Below are positions 36,482-46,487 of a stretch of DNA of 64,000 nucleotides, piece after piece (the first letter of the stretch is position 1; the number at the start of each line of letters is the position of its first letter). The DNA comes from Spatholobus suberectus. Its lineage: Eukaryota > Streptophyta > Magnoliopsida > Fabales > Fabaceae. Below the pieces are notes generated by a model. The model did not search any database. It was given only the letters and a program-made list of their open reading frames with translations, and was not told where the DNA came from. Made by a program: the position numbers and the translations under genes. The stretch is from NCBI GenBank assembly GCA_004329165.1, contig CM014737.1:11218030-11282029 (forward strand), written 5' to 3'.

Positions 36482-38409
36482 AGGACCATTGTCTCAACCC
36501 CAGCACCAACTTGCTCTTCCTCTTCGTTTTATCATTACAAGCAACATTCTTGTCTTTTGCATTTAGGGAGGAACATAAAAAGGGATTCTTCATCCTTTAT
36601 ATTGTCAGAAATATAGTGAAACTACATCCTCTCTTATTGTAGTTATATGAACTAAATTTAAATAAAAAAATTTTAGGACTGTTGGTTCACCTGTCATTGA
36701 TTTCATTGCCTTCTCACTTAACATGCATGTATCATTACTATTTGCTGGTACAAAATTATTTGGTGGAACTAATTAATGATTTCCAATAGAAATTCCTATA
36801 ATTTTATTTTTTTTTTGACAATTTGACACTAAATATATTCTTTAAAATGGTTATCACTATTTGTTGAAAATTAAAGATTCAATTCAATACATTCCTTAAA
36901 TTATCTTAACGGTGTTTTTGAGGAAACTTTATAAGTAGGTACAGGGTCTTAACTACACTGAAAGCAAAAGTATCAATGACCCGTTACTATATATTTCATA
37001 GCCTGGCGTTTCGGGTTTCAACAATAGTAACATGAGATTCTTTTAACATCATTTTTACTTGGAGTAATAGGAAAAGGTTGAGTAACGTTTTTAGATTAAT
37101 TGGTTATTTAAGTTAATCTTAAATTTACTAACTAATTTATAGATCAATTGCTAAACTGATCTGACAACTTGATTACAAGCTATGTACCCTCTATTATTTT
37201 CTTGTTTTCAACAGCTGGAGCCTGGAGCCAAATCCTACTTGGTCATTGAATTTGGACCCGTTAGAAATGGAGACTTTGACAATTAACATGGTCACATGGA
37301 CATTATTTTGAAGATTTATTGACTTTGAGCAATGACGTATGGTTCGGTTACCAGTAATACATAGGTATGTTTAGATAAACTTTTCTATAAATACTTATGG
37401 AAGAAAAAAATAAGAACAACAAATAAAATTAATTTTTCCATAAATTAATTTGTAAAAAAATTTTCATATTAATTTTTCTAAAATATAATTTTTTACTTAT
37501 GTATAAATTAATTTTAACTTATAAAAAAATTTATTTTATTTATTTTATTTTATTACCGTAAATACTTATGGAGAAATTAATTGAAACAGACTTATAGTGA
37601 AGTAGAATTTTGCATTAGCCTTTTTCACCTTGGGGGAAGGGTATCGGAAATACCACACGGTCCACAAACGATAAAAGAGACAATGACGCGAGTTCTTTGA
37701 AGATGTGAGTTGTCATGCATATAATTGACCTTGGATTTTTAAATCATGCCGGCTGCGTTGCTATGAAATTATTTACGTGGACATTGTGACAACTAGAAAG
37801 TCCTCAGAATTGATTAATTATGTGCATGATGAAACAAAAAGTCTCACATTTTCCGTTATTCTCCCAAACTCCTAGGTTTTTGGAAAGGAAAAATTTAATT
37901 AAAGTTTATTATATGGGTACCCAAGAAGAACGTAAAATGTTACTTTTATTGGCATCCCAAAGACATTAGGTTAGACTATTGACCCAGAAATATGCGTGAC
38001 CCATGTGCAGGGCTAATGACTTGACGTTGTCAAAAAAATGTATTGCTTGCACTTCCCATACAACTCTATCCATGCGAGGGGTGAGACTGATTCCGCATCT
38101 AGAAACTGTGGCCAACATATAGTACAAGACAACAATGTTATCACGGCTAGTATCACACAAAGATAGCAAAACTATTATTGTGCCACAGTGCCAGCACTAT
38201 CGTCTAGTCCGTCTCATATGCTGTTAAAGGAATTTTGGCAGTGTTGGAACAAACTTACATTAAACAACCAGCGCGAACTGTGTAATTGTAAATAAAGTGT
38301 GCAAACAAATTATTTGGGAAACTGAAACGATGAACGGATGAGTTTAAAACTTCTCCTTCATCAGATGGATACACACATAAGCAAAATTTCAGGAATTAAA
38401 TACAAATAA
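36482..38409. other. 3' flank of the plus kinase and convergent intergenic DNA
   Basis: Positions 36482-37030 are duplicated at 42388-43210, including the likely 3' UTR ('cttgctcttcctcttcgtttt'). AATAAA-like hexamers occur at 36660 ('aataaa'), suiting a polyadenylation region. Beyond 37030 nothing is recognised; the 67-codon frame at 37966-38169 shows no known content. Confidence 0.5.
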
Positions 38410-38937
38410 GGGTTAAATATGTTTTTGTTCTTCAAAAAATATGTCAAAATTAGTTTTAGTCTCCAAGAATTTTTTTTTTAATAAAATCTCTCAAATATTA
38501 AAAATATCCTAATTAGGTTCTTGTGTTAAATTTTGTTTAACTTTTCTATTAAATGATGATCACGTCAGCTTCCAAATAAAGTATTTTATTACCTGAAGTG
38601 TCCAGTAATAATTTTTCATAAAAAATCGTGTAATTACTTTTGTTTTAAGATTAAAAAAAACTATGATTTAAGATTAAACATGTAATAATTTTATTTTAAA
38701 AGTATATTACTAATATGACCTAGACATAATAGTTAACATGGACGGCCATATCAGTAAATTAATAGTGATTGTAATGCTGATGTAGACATCATTTAAAAGA
38801 AAAGTTAAAGAAAATTTAATACATGATCTAATTAAGATATTTTTTAATATTTGATAGACTTTTTTAAGAAAAAAAAAATTATAAAGACTAAAACTAATTC
38901 TATCAAATTTTTAGATGACCAAAAACATATTTAACCG
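38410..38937. mobile_element. Mutator-type MITE
   Basis: Terminal inverted repeats of about 70 bp: left GGGTTAAATATGTTTTTG and right, reversed, CGGTTAAATATGTTTTTG, both followed by 'attagttttagtct' further in. The flanks TACAAATAA (38401-38409) and CAAAAATAA (38938-38946) agree at 7 of 9 bases, the Mutator duplication length. It lies between the convergent kinases, within a few hundred bp of the minus-strand stop codon. Confidence 0.7.
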
Positions 38938-39164
38938 CAAAAATAATTACTACAACTTTGCAATCTCCTGTTTTGAGCGTATACAATGATCAGGGTAAAG
39001 GAAAGAAAAATAAAATATAGTATACAACGAATATCATATTATTATACACGGCTTGACCGGCAAAGCTTTTACTTCTGCTGTTCAGCATCAAGTCCTACGT
39101 GAATGTGAGCTTGACCCAATTCTTATTGGAAATATGAAAAAGGAAAAAATGGAAGCAATTTCTG

Positions 39165-41684
39165 TCATGTGTCTGATTGTAAAAGGGATGAAGTTGCCTT
39201 CTCAGTGTTCCTTCCTGAGGTGAAGGTTGAAACACCACTAGTCTGAAATGATGACGAAGAGGAGGGACCAGGGGGTGAAGCTCCAATTGTGGATAATGCA
39301 CTGGCATTGCTACTCAGGTATGTGCCGGTTCCACTAACAGGTCCTTCCATCACTGATTTTGGGGCAGGTGGCTTTTCAATCTCTGTTACCCCTTCTAGCA
39401 TTTGCAGCACTCTGCTCATTGTTGGTCTCTGAGATGGCTGCTCTTGGATGCACCAAAAGCTTGCCTGAATTGCTCTTCTTACTTGCTCCATATCAACTTC
39501 TTGGTCAGCTAGTCTTTTGTCCAAAATTCCACTGATGTTACCTTTCTCAAACTCTTCATAGGCCAAAATGGAGAACTTCTTCCTATTTGTTTCCTCTGAC
39601 ACATCAAAATTCCTCCTCCCGCTCACAGTCTCCAACAAAACCATTCCATAGCTATAAACATCAGATTTTGATGTTACGGGAAGATTCGCAAGCCACTCGG
39701 GGGCTAAATATCCTCTGGTTCCTCTCACACTGGTCAAGGTCCGCTGCCTGTGGTCCTTGGGATTAACGAGCTTTGCAAGACCAAAATCAGAGACTTTGGC
39801 AACATAATTCTCATCCAAGAGAATGTTTTCGGGTTTTATGTCACAATGGACGATGCAGTCACGACACTCCTCGTGCAGGTACGTGATGCCTCTTGCAGTG
39901 CCCAGGGCAACATTGTATCGATACTCCCAATTCAACAATTTCCCCGAATGCGGTTCTGTCGGGAAGAGAAAATTGTCAAGAGACCCATTTTTCATGAACT
40001 CATAAACCAGAAGCCGGTGGCGCCCTTCCGAGCAAAAGCCAATAAGCCTCACCAAATTCAGATGATGAGTGCTACTTATAGTGGCAACTTCCATCCTAAA
40101 CTGCTTCTCGCCTTGCTCAATGCCCTCAAGCTGCTTCACGGCAACAACAGTTTTGTTAACAAGAGTTCCTCTATACACAGCACCAAATCCACCAGCTCCA
40201 AGCTTCTCCTTGAACCCCTTTGTCGCTTGCTGGAGTTCCTTGTGCGAGAACTGCACCGGCGCGCCAGAAGCATACTCAAGAAGCGCATACTGAGCAGACA
40301 ACCCGCCAAGCCTCGCGCTGAACCTACAACACCACATCCACAAACCACCTTCCAAGGCAATCAAACCCAAAAGGGTACCCAAAACGACAACCACCACAAC
40401 CCAGGCAGGCACCCTGGACCTCTTTTGACCCACAGTCTCCCCCAGAGAGGGTGGAGGATTCAGCGCCAGCGGCGGACAAACCTTGAAAAAAGAAGTGCTA
40501 GGCAGTGAAGGATTATAATATCCACTAACAAAATCTTCCGATTTCATCACACACTGTCCCGTGCCATCCGACAAGGCGGTAGAAGCAAAACAGGCACGCG
40601 AACCCGAAAGACAATTCCCTCTACACGCCGATATCCCCGTGAAAAATGACTGCGACGCAGCCTCAGGGGGATAACTCAAGATCACAGCATGATCCAACGT
40701 CAACATAGTCGCGCTCCCTTGACAGTTGTTGAGACTAACCTTCCTCCTGCACCCTTTCCTAGCATCATTCGGATCAACCATCTCGAAATTCTCAGACGGG
40801 CAGCCGCAAACCTGGCTCGAATCGTTGTAACCGCACACACCGTAGTTCCCACAATAAGCATAAACCTCACATTGATCCTCAACAGCAGCCCATCTAACAG
40901 TAGCACTTCCACTACCCTTATTAGTACTATAAATCCTCAAATTCCCATCATTATCCAACTTCAACACCCTCAACACATCACCGCTATTCCCCTCGGCATA
41001 GTCACTACTATAAGCAATATCAACAGGACGGCTCAAATTCACATCAGAAAGTTGCAAAAGCCCAATTGCTGTCAACCCCAACACAGGGGAATCCAAACTC
41101 ACATTCACGGAAGAATTCAAACCCTGGGTCCAGTACACCACGCTATTGTTCCACTTCAGGGTCAAATTCCCAATTGAACTGAGACCAAAAGAGTAACTTT
41201 CAGAAGTGAGAGCCTCACCAACGGTGAAATTCTGAGAGGGCAATAGGGTGTCAGTGGGGTGGTCAAAGCTTGACCAGAGGGTGCCGGTGCCGTTGGAAAT
41301 TACCAGATTGCCGCTGTCTTCGAGGGTTGCCGACGTGGCACCGCGGTTCGCCGTGCCGGAGTCCCACGCGGTGGCGCCGGAGCCGTTCACGAGGCGGAGG
41401 GCGCCGGACTGGAGGAACTGGAGGGACCCGCCGGAGTCCACGGCGGCGCCGTTTCCGGCGGACCAGACGACGGGGGCGCCGCCGGCGTAGACGATGGCGG
41501 CGACGAAGGAAGGAGGGGTGGTTGGTGGCTGAACGGCGACGAAGCCGAGGGAGAAGGTGGCGCTGCTAGAAGACCACGTTTGGTTGGAAGAGGCCGAGAG
41601 GGTGGAACCTGGGTTTACGGCGGTGGTCACGGTGGTGGTTGCTAAAACAAGGGTGAGGAACAGAAATTGGGTTTTGAGGAACAT
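39165..41684 (-). CDS. G-type lectin S-receptor-like serine/threonine kinase
   Basis: An intronless 839-codon frame. ATG at 41684 starts a clear signal peptide (MFLKTQFLFLTLVLATTTVT). Domains in order: B-lectin (about 30-155), S-locus glycoprotein region with the shared 'YSSDYAEG' phrase, EGF-like and PAN-like cysteine regions, transmembrane helix (426-448), kinase (490-765) and a Ser-rich tail. Kinase motifs are complete: GAGGFGAVYRG loop, K517 in AVKQL, HCDIKPEN with D615, DFGLAK with D633, and RGTRGYLAPEW in the activation segment. It is most like Arabidopsis At1g34300 by my recollection of that family; ligand and targets are not known from sequence. The 5' third of the coding region is strikingly GC- and CpG-rich compared with the paralogue at 34061-36481. 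It is convergent with that pseudokinase. Plus-strand frames inside it (for example 39750-40508) are shadows. Confidence 0.96.
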   Translation of the reverse strand: MFLKTQFLFLTLVLATTTVTTAVNPGSTLSASSNQTWSSSSATFSLGFVAVQPPTTPPSFVAAIVYAGGAPVVWSAGNGAAVDSGGSLQFLQSGALRLVNGSGATAWDSGTANRGATSATLEDSGNLVISNGTGTLWSSFDHPTDTLLPSQNFTVGEALTSESYSFGLSSIGNLTLKWNNSVVYWTQGLNSSVNVSLDSPVLGLTAIGLLQLSDVNLSRPVDIAYSSDYAEGNSGDVLRVLKLDNDGNLRIYSTNKGSGSATVRWAAVEDQCEVYAYCGNYGVCGYNDSSQVCGCPSENFEMVDPNDARKGCRRKVSLNNCQGSATMLTLDHAVILSYPPEAASQSFFTGISACRGNCLSGSRACFASTALSDGTGQCVMKSEDFVSGYYNPSLPSTSFFKVCPPLALNPPPSLGETVGQKRSRVPAWVVVVVVLGTLLGLIALEGGLWMWCCRFSARLGGLSAQYALLEYASGAPVQFSHKELQQATKGFKEKLGAGGFGAVYRGTLVNKTVVAVKQLEGIEQGEKQFRMEVATISSTHHLNLVRLIGFCSEGRHRLLVYEFMKNGSLDNFLFPTEPHSGKLLNWEYRYNVALGTARGITYLHEECRDCIVHCDIKPENILLDENYVAKVSDFGLAKLVNPKDHRQRTLTSVRGTRGYLAPEWLANLPVTSKSDVYSYGMVLLETVSGRRNFDVSEETNRKKFSILAYEEFEKGNISGILDKRLADQEVDMEQVRRAIQASFWCIQEQPSQRPTMSRVLQMLEGVTEIEKPPAPKSVMEGPVSGTGTYLSSNASALSTIGASPPGPSSSSSFQTSGVSTFTSGRNTEKATSSLLQSDT

Positions 41685-42092
41685 GTTTTTTGATGTTTTG
41701 TTTCGATTGTGTGAATGTAAATTATGTAATATGTAATATAATGGTGTTGTTGGATGCGTGTGTGTAAGGGTGTGTTTGTAAAAGAGGCGTTCCCAACGTA
41801 AAGGGAACGTTCATCCAACGAAAGGATGGTCTTCCTTTTCTGTTTTCTGTTTAGGGAAAGTGTAAACGTCCGTTCTTTTTCTATCTCCCCGATCGCAATC
41901 GAAACACACAATGTTTTGATTTCGTGGGTGGAAGAAATGGGGTTATAATGGGGACTGAAGTGGAATTCAAAGTGGAATGGAAGACCTTGATTTGGCCCTC
42001 CTTTGTGGGTGAGCAGAAGCAACCATTTCAGGAGCTTTTGGTGCATTCAGGAGATCAGAAAATTGAGTAGAAATGCAAGTAACACCAATTTA
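41685..42092 (-). promoter_or_regulatory. 5' flank of the minus-strand receptor kinase
   Basis: AT-rich DNA, with a 134-codon minus frame (41642-42046) that reads through into the kinase start in another phase. Its translation shows nothing recognisable. It may contain the 5' UTR and promoter. Repetitive LTR-like DNA begins at 42093, so the private upstream region is only about 400 bp. Confidence 0.4.
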
Positions 42093-42279
42093 GTGTGGCC
42101 AAAGATCATAAATCTCAAAAAATAAAAGAAAACTTCTATATAAATAACTCGTTGTATTGATTGAATTGATAAAAAATAAAAAAAAAGTGTGTAGATGCTT
42201 TATTTATAGAACTAACAATTATTTTTAACAGACTAATAACAACTAATTAAAATTCATAACAAACTAACAACTCTTAACA
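42093..42279 (-). repeat. Short LTR-like fragment
   Basis: On the minus strand it opens TGTTAAGAGTTGTTAGTTTG and closes near TTTGGCCACA, TG...CA ends as in a small Copia-type LTR. It abuts exactly the kinase 3' fragment that begins at 42280. No target duplication was found, so a rearrangement or a truncated LTR is possible. Confidence 0.45.
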
Positions 42280-42387
42280 CAACCATTTCAGAGGCCAGCA
42301 GTAAGCAAAGTCTTGCACACCCTTGAAGGTGTTACAATGATTAAGAAGCCACTAGCACCAAAATCCATGAATGGAATACAAGTGTGA
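42280..42387 (+). pseudogene. 3'-terminal fragment of a third S-receptor kinase copy
   Basis: The 35 codons match the C-terminus of the kinase at 34061-36481: QPFQRPAVSKVLHTLEGV and then KKPLAPK. Where that gene stops after PPAPK, this fragment continues with SMNGIQV before its own TGA, resembling the KSVMEG of the minus-strand paralogue. That indicates the ancestral protein ran on and that the plus-strand stop is derived. Nothing upstream of 42280 matches the kinase, so only a tail remains. It points away from the minus-strand gene. Confidence 0.85.
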
Positions 42388-43210
42388 ATAAAAAGACATC
42401 GGATAGAGATAGACAAGTTGAGCTTAAGGTTTTGAATTGGATATCTTATTTGTATGCTTGGATCGTATCCTATTGATAGAACTGCGTCAACCACAGGACC
42501 AACTTGTTCTTCCTCTTCGTTTTTTCGTTACAAACAACATTCCTCTCTTTTGAATTAGGGAGGAACATAAAGAAGGTTTCTTCATCCTTTATATTGTCAG
42601 GAACATAGAGAAACTACATAATCTAAATAAAATTTCTTGAGGACTACCGGTTCATCTGTCATCGATTTCGTTGCCTTCTCAGTTAACATGCATGTATCAT
42701 CACTATTTGCTGATATAAAATTATTTGGTGGAATTAATGATTTACAATAGAAATTCTTATAAAAATCTGTTGACAATTTGACAACTATTTGCTGAAAATT
42801 AAAGATTCGATTCAATATATTACTTAAATAATCTTAACGGAGATTGAGTAAACTTTATAATATGTTTAGATGGTAGTTACAAAAATATTTTTTGCAAATT
42901 TTAATATATAAAAACAAATTCTAATATAAAAATGTAAATGGAAAAAATTATTGTTCGGAGATTGAGTAAACTTTATAATATGTTTGAATGACAGTTACAA
43001 AAGTATTTTTGTAAATTTTAATGTATAAAAACAAATTCTAATTAAAAATGTAAAAAGAAAAAATTATTGTTTTAAGAACAAAATATACTTTTAAGTTTTT
43101 CAAACTTTAATTCAATTACGGTGTCTCAATGAACAATGAATGCAGATGTATCTATGACCCGTTACTTTACTTTCACGGGACCAGCTTTTATGGTTTGGTT
43201 TTAACAATGG
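42388..43210 (+). repeat. Duplicated 3' flank of the plus-strand kinase
   Basis: Corresponds to 36482-37030: the 'cttcctcttcg' block, 'agggaggaacataaa', 'tttatattgtcag', 'acatgcatgtatcat' and 'atgacccgttact' all recur in order. It is longer because it contains a local 118-bp tandem duplication. Confidence 0.8.
42838..43072 (+). repeat. 118-bp tandem duplication
   Basis: Units start 'cggagattgagtaaacttta' at 42838 and 42956 and end in 'aaaaaattattgtt'. The duplication is absent from the corresponding DNA after 36910, so it arose after the segment was copied. Confidence 0.8.
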
Positions 43211-43566
43211 AAAGCTAAATGAATATTTGGCGCTTATATGTTAATGCACTGCTGCTTGGAAGAATTTCCTCCTCAAACTAGAGCCGAAGCATGTGAAGGA
43301 AAAGCAGCGTTGGTTGGGGCAATTTGACCTACGTCTACGTCAAATAAATAATCAATTAACAACAATAAAAAATAAGAATTTAATTTACAGAATCGTGTAA
43401 CAGGTATCAAACATGGCTGACAAGATAACGTAGGAAAATGATAAAATCTTATTGGATGTTAATATAAAAATGTTTTATATTAATAATATATATAAATTAA
43501 ATTCAAAATAAAATCAATAAATTCAAAATATCTCTCAAAAAATTCAAAGAAAGTGAATTATTATTA

Positions 43567-43820
43567 GTTTAATTACTCATTTAGTTCTTATAATTACAAA
43601 AACTTTTCTTTTTTAGTTTCTATACTTCAAAAAAAATCTCTTTTAGTCCATATACATACCATTTTTATCCCTTTTAATCCTTGTCATAAAGATTAAAAGG
43701 AATTAAAATAATATGTATAAGGACTAGAAAGAATTAAAAATTATATGTATAAAAATTAAAAAAAATGTTTTTAAGCATAAGAATTAAAAAGAAAAGTTTT
43801 TAGAACCAAATGAGTAATTA
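43567..43820. mobile_element. MITE with A/T-rich 11-bp direct flanks
   Basis: Left TTTAATTACTCATTTAGTTCT pairs with the reversed right end AATTACTCATTTGGTTCT; the pairing continues inward over 'aaacttttcttttt'. AATTATTATTA flanks both sides (43556-43566, 43821-43831). The superfamily is unsettled because the flank may mix target duplication and simple repeat. Confidence 0.6.
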
Positions 43821-43878
43821 AATTATTATTATACCTTTCCCTATCTTTCATTCTTACACAGAAAAACTAATCTATTTA

Positions 43879-45608
43879 TCTATATACTATAATATAAAAT
43901 AATGTCCTATACTAGGACACGTGGCACCATCTGATTAATCTGATTGATTTGTTTCTCGCTCAATTTTGTTAAGCTCTTTCCCATCTCTCTTTCCCTCCTG
44001 GCTTCTGTATATTTGGCCATTTGTTACTTTCCCAATTCTCATCTCTCTTTCAAATTTTAGCCATTTCTTTTACTCTGCCATCTCTCTCTCCCACCAATAC
44101 GCTGTTGCACTGCATTTGTACATGTCCATGGACCTTTGACATCTCCCACTATAAGGAATGTGTTTGATAGAGAGAAAAGAAATAGAGGGAAAGGAAGAGA
44201 AGAAAAGAGAAATAGATAGAAATAGAATAGAATTAAGGTTATTTAGTTGAAAAGAAATAAGTAAAAAATAGAGTGGAAGTTAAGATTATTTTAATTATTA
44301 TTATTTATTTTTATATTAATATTATATTATTATTTATTTTTATTATTAATATTATTTATTTATTATTAATATTATTTTTATTGTTATTTATTTTTAATAA
44401 TAATAATATTATTATTATTATATAAACACCAACGAAAGCATCACCACTCATCAGAAAATTGATTTTGTACAAAAAAGGGAGAGGCTAAACCGATTTTGGT
44501 TTTAAAAAAGGAGATCGTGAGCTACCAAAATCGATTTAGTAGGATAACAAAATCAATTTGAGTTGGGAAGCTGCTATTTTCGTGCATATCGTCGCTCTTT
44601 TGCGCATAATTTTTTTTAAGTGGGTCCCACATATTTTTTTAAAATTTTGTTCACACTTCCACTCTACCAAACAACCTACTTCCTCACACTTCCACTCTCT
44701 TCTTTCCTATTCTCCTCTATTTCTTCGGTACCAAACAAAGCCTAAAAGCATAGCTTCCCATTAAATCATAATTTATTTTGTTATACCAAAGACAAATATA
44801 ATATATATAACATATACATTTATTTATGTTCTTATAATTTATACTAATTCATATGGTTTAACTATTAAGTCATCAGTCTAACCAATATTTATTAACTCAA
44901 TCTTACCAAATTAATAACTCAGTTTAATTTTAATAACATTGCTATCAGGCAGTGAGTGACTAAGCATTGTCAATAGAAGATAACACTCTCAAACACGTTA
45001 TTTGAAAGATAAATTACACATGTGTCTCTTTGAATTTAACTCTTTTTTACATTACACCAATTTTTAGTTCATATAATTATATATTAAATTAAAGTGAATA
45101 ATGTTAATGAGAAATATATAATATTATAGTGTCATGTAAATTAAAGAATGTTTATTTAGGATTAATAAAAATTAGTAATTATAATATCATTAAATCTCTT
45201 ATGTTGAAAATAATTAAATATTTGAAGAATTAGCTACAATTGTAACAACAAATGTGAGATAACTTGTCCAAAATAATCAATGATATATAGATTGATCATT
45301 ACATTGTTATTTTTATTAATTGTTTAATTTTACTTTTTTTTGCGCAATATGTTAAATCTAATTGAACTTGGCTTATTTTTCACATTGAATTTATTTATAT
45401 TATTTCCTCTAATAGCACTTATATTTTAGAAGTATGTAATCAGTTATACACACATAATTACTTTTTTTTATTTTCACAAATTAAAATAATTATTTATTTA
45501 TTTATTTTAAAACAAAATTTGACAACTTTTTATTCTACATTTTGACAACCATTTTAATATAATTATAATACTAATGCGACTTGTAAAATGTACGGGTCAA
45601 CATGCTAG
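43879..45608 (+). mobile_element. Non-autonomous Helitron carrying a nested MITE
   Basis: Begins TCTATATACTATAATATAAA after an A (43878) and ends ...CAACATGCTAG before a T (45609), typical of plant Helitrons. A weak GC-containing hairpin region lies just inside the right end. No Rep or helicase coding remains. A PIF-type MITE occupies 44155-44742. Confidence 0.65.
44155..44742. mobile_element. PIF/Harbinger (Tourist-like) MITE nested in the Helitron
   Basis: The left end GGAATGTGTTTGATAG and the reversed right end GGCTTTGTTTGGTACC form the inverted repeat, followed on both sides by 'gaaatagagg' words. TAA flanks both ends (44152-44154, 44743-44745). It has AT-rich trinucleotide DNA in the middle. 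Confidence 0.65.
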
Positions 45609-46102
45609 TGAATACTAAATTTTTCACCCTCTTATTAGTACTGTTGCTCTTACATGCAACTTATAAAAATTAACCGAACAAAACAAATAACAAAGAACAG
45701 AATAAATATAACCCTACTTTTAAATATGAATTTACATATAAATTTATCATTTTTTTATAGAGACCATAATCCTCCATTGGAGAGATAAAAACTATTATGG
45801 ATGGCAAAGATCTCTCTCAGTGTATAATGCAACTGCATCCAAAATTCGAACTCAAAATGATTGATTAAGCTGCATATAAATTTATCGTTTTATGCATTAT
45901 ATGCATTAGGTATAATATTCTTGTCTACAGTTTTTATACAAAACTAGCTTATCTGATTCAATTTTGGATTAATGACTTGGAGTCCATTTTGCTAGCTTTG
46001 CTATCTAATTATGTGGCCGTACTGAAGGCAGAGTGGGTTTTTTTTTTTTAATGAGCAGGGATCTCAACCCAAACTAAAATCATGGAAAATAAAAATAGAA
46101 GT
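45609..46102. other. Intergenic DNA before the Ty3/gypsy element
   Basis: No gene or clear repeat terminus. It ends with GAAGT (46098-46102), one side of the target duplication of the element that follows. Confidence 0.5.
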
Positions 46103-46278
46103 TGTTCGAGCAACAACTGCATGGTGGCTTCGATTTAGTGATACGATCTCCAACAGGTTGAGCGCAGCGGAAGAAAAAGGTGGCGGCCACCTACAAACAC
46201 TTTGACGCTCAAGTTAGTGAAGGAACTGAAGGAGTGTAAGCGAAAATAATGGGGGTTTCTTTATCTAGGGCACAAGGC

Positions 46279-46281
<3 letters not shown>

Positions 46282-46310
<29 letters not shown>
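46282..46310 (+). repeat. TG dinucleotide repeat
   Basis: Fourteen TG units inside the LTR. The other LTR has an AT/AC repeat (57807-57837) at the same place, so this LTR position is a microsatellite hot spot. Confidence 0.9.
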
Positions 46311-46312
<2 letters not shown>

Positions 46313-46451
46313 CACTCCTTTAATTCTAAATATATTCATATTAATTTAATTATTACTTTAAATTGATGAAAATGTGAGTAATTTTTTTTTATAGAAAAAT
46401 TTCTAAATTGAACATAATTTGAAAATATAAGTGAAATGACAAAAAACTGCT

Positions 46452-46454
<3 letters not shown>

Positions 46455-46485
<31 letters not shown>
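46455..46485. repeat. TA dinucleotide repeat
   Basis: About fifteen TA units within the nested LTR-like insertion. Confidence 0.9.

Positions 46486-46487
<2 letters not shown>

Noticed and set aside
39750..40508. A 252-codon plus-strand frame
   Set aside because: It lies wholly antisense to the kinase domain of the minus-strand receptor and has no recognisable content of its own.
41642..42046. A 134-codon minus frame overlapping the start of the intact kinase
   Set aside because: Out of phase with the kinase, no known domain; best explained as upstream region and start-site overlap.
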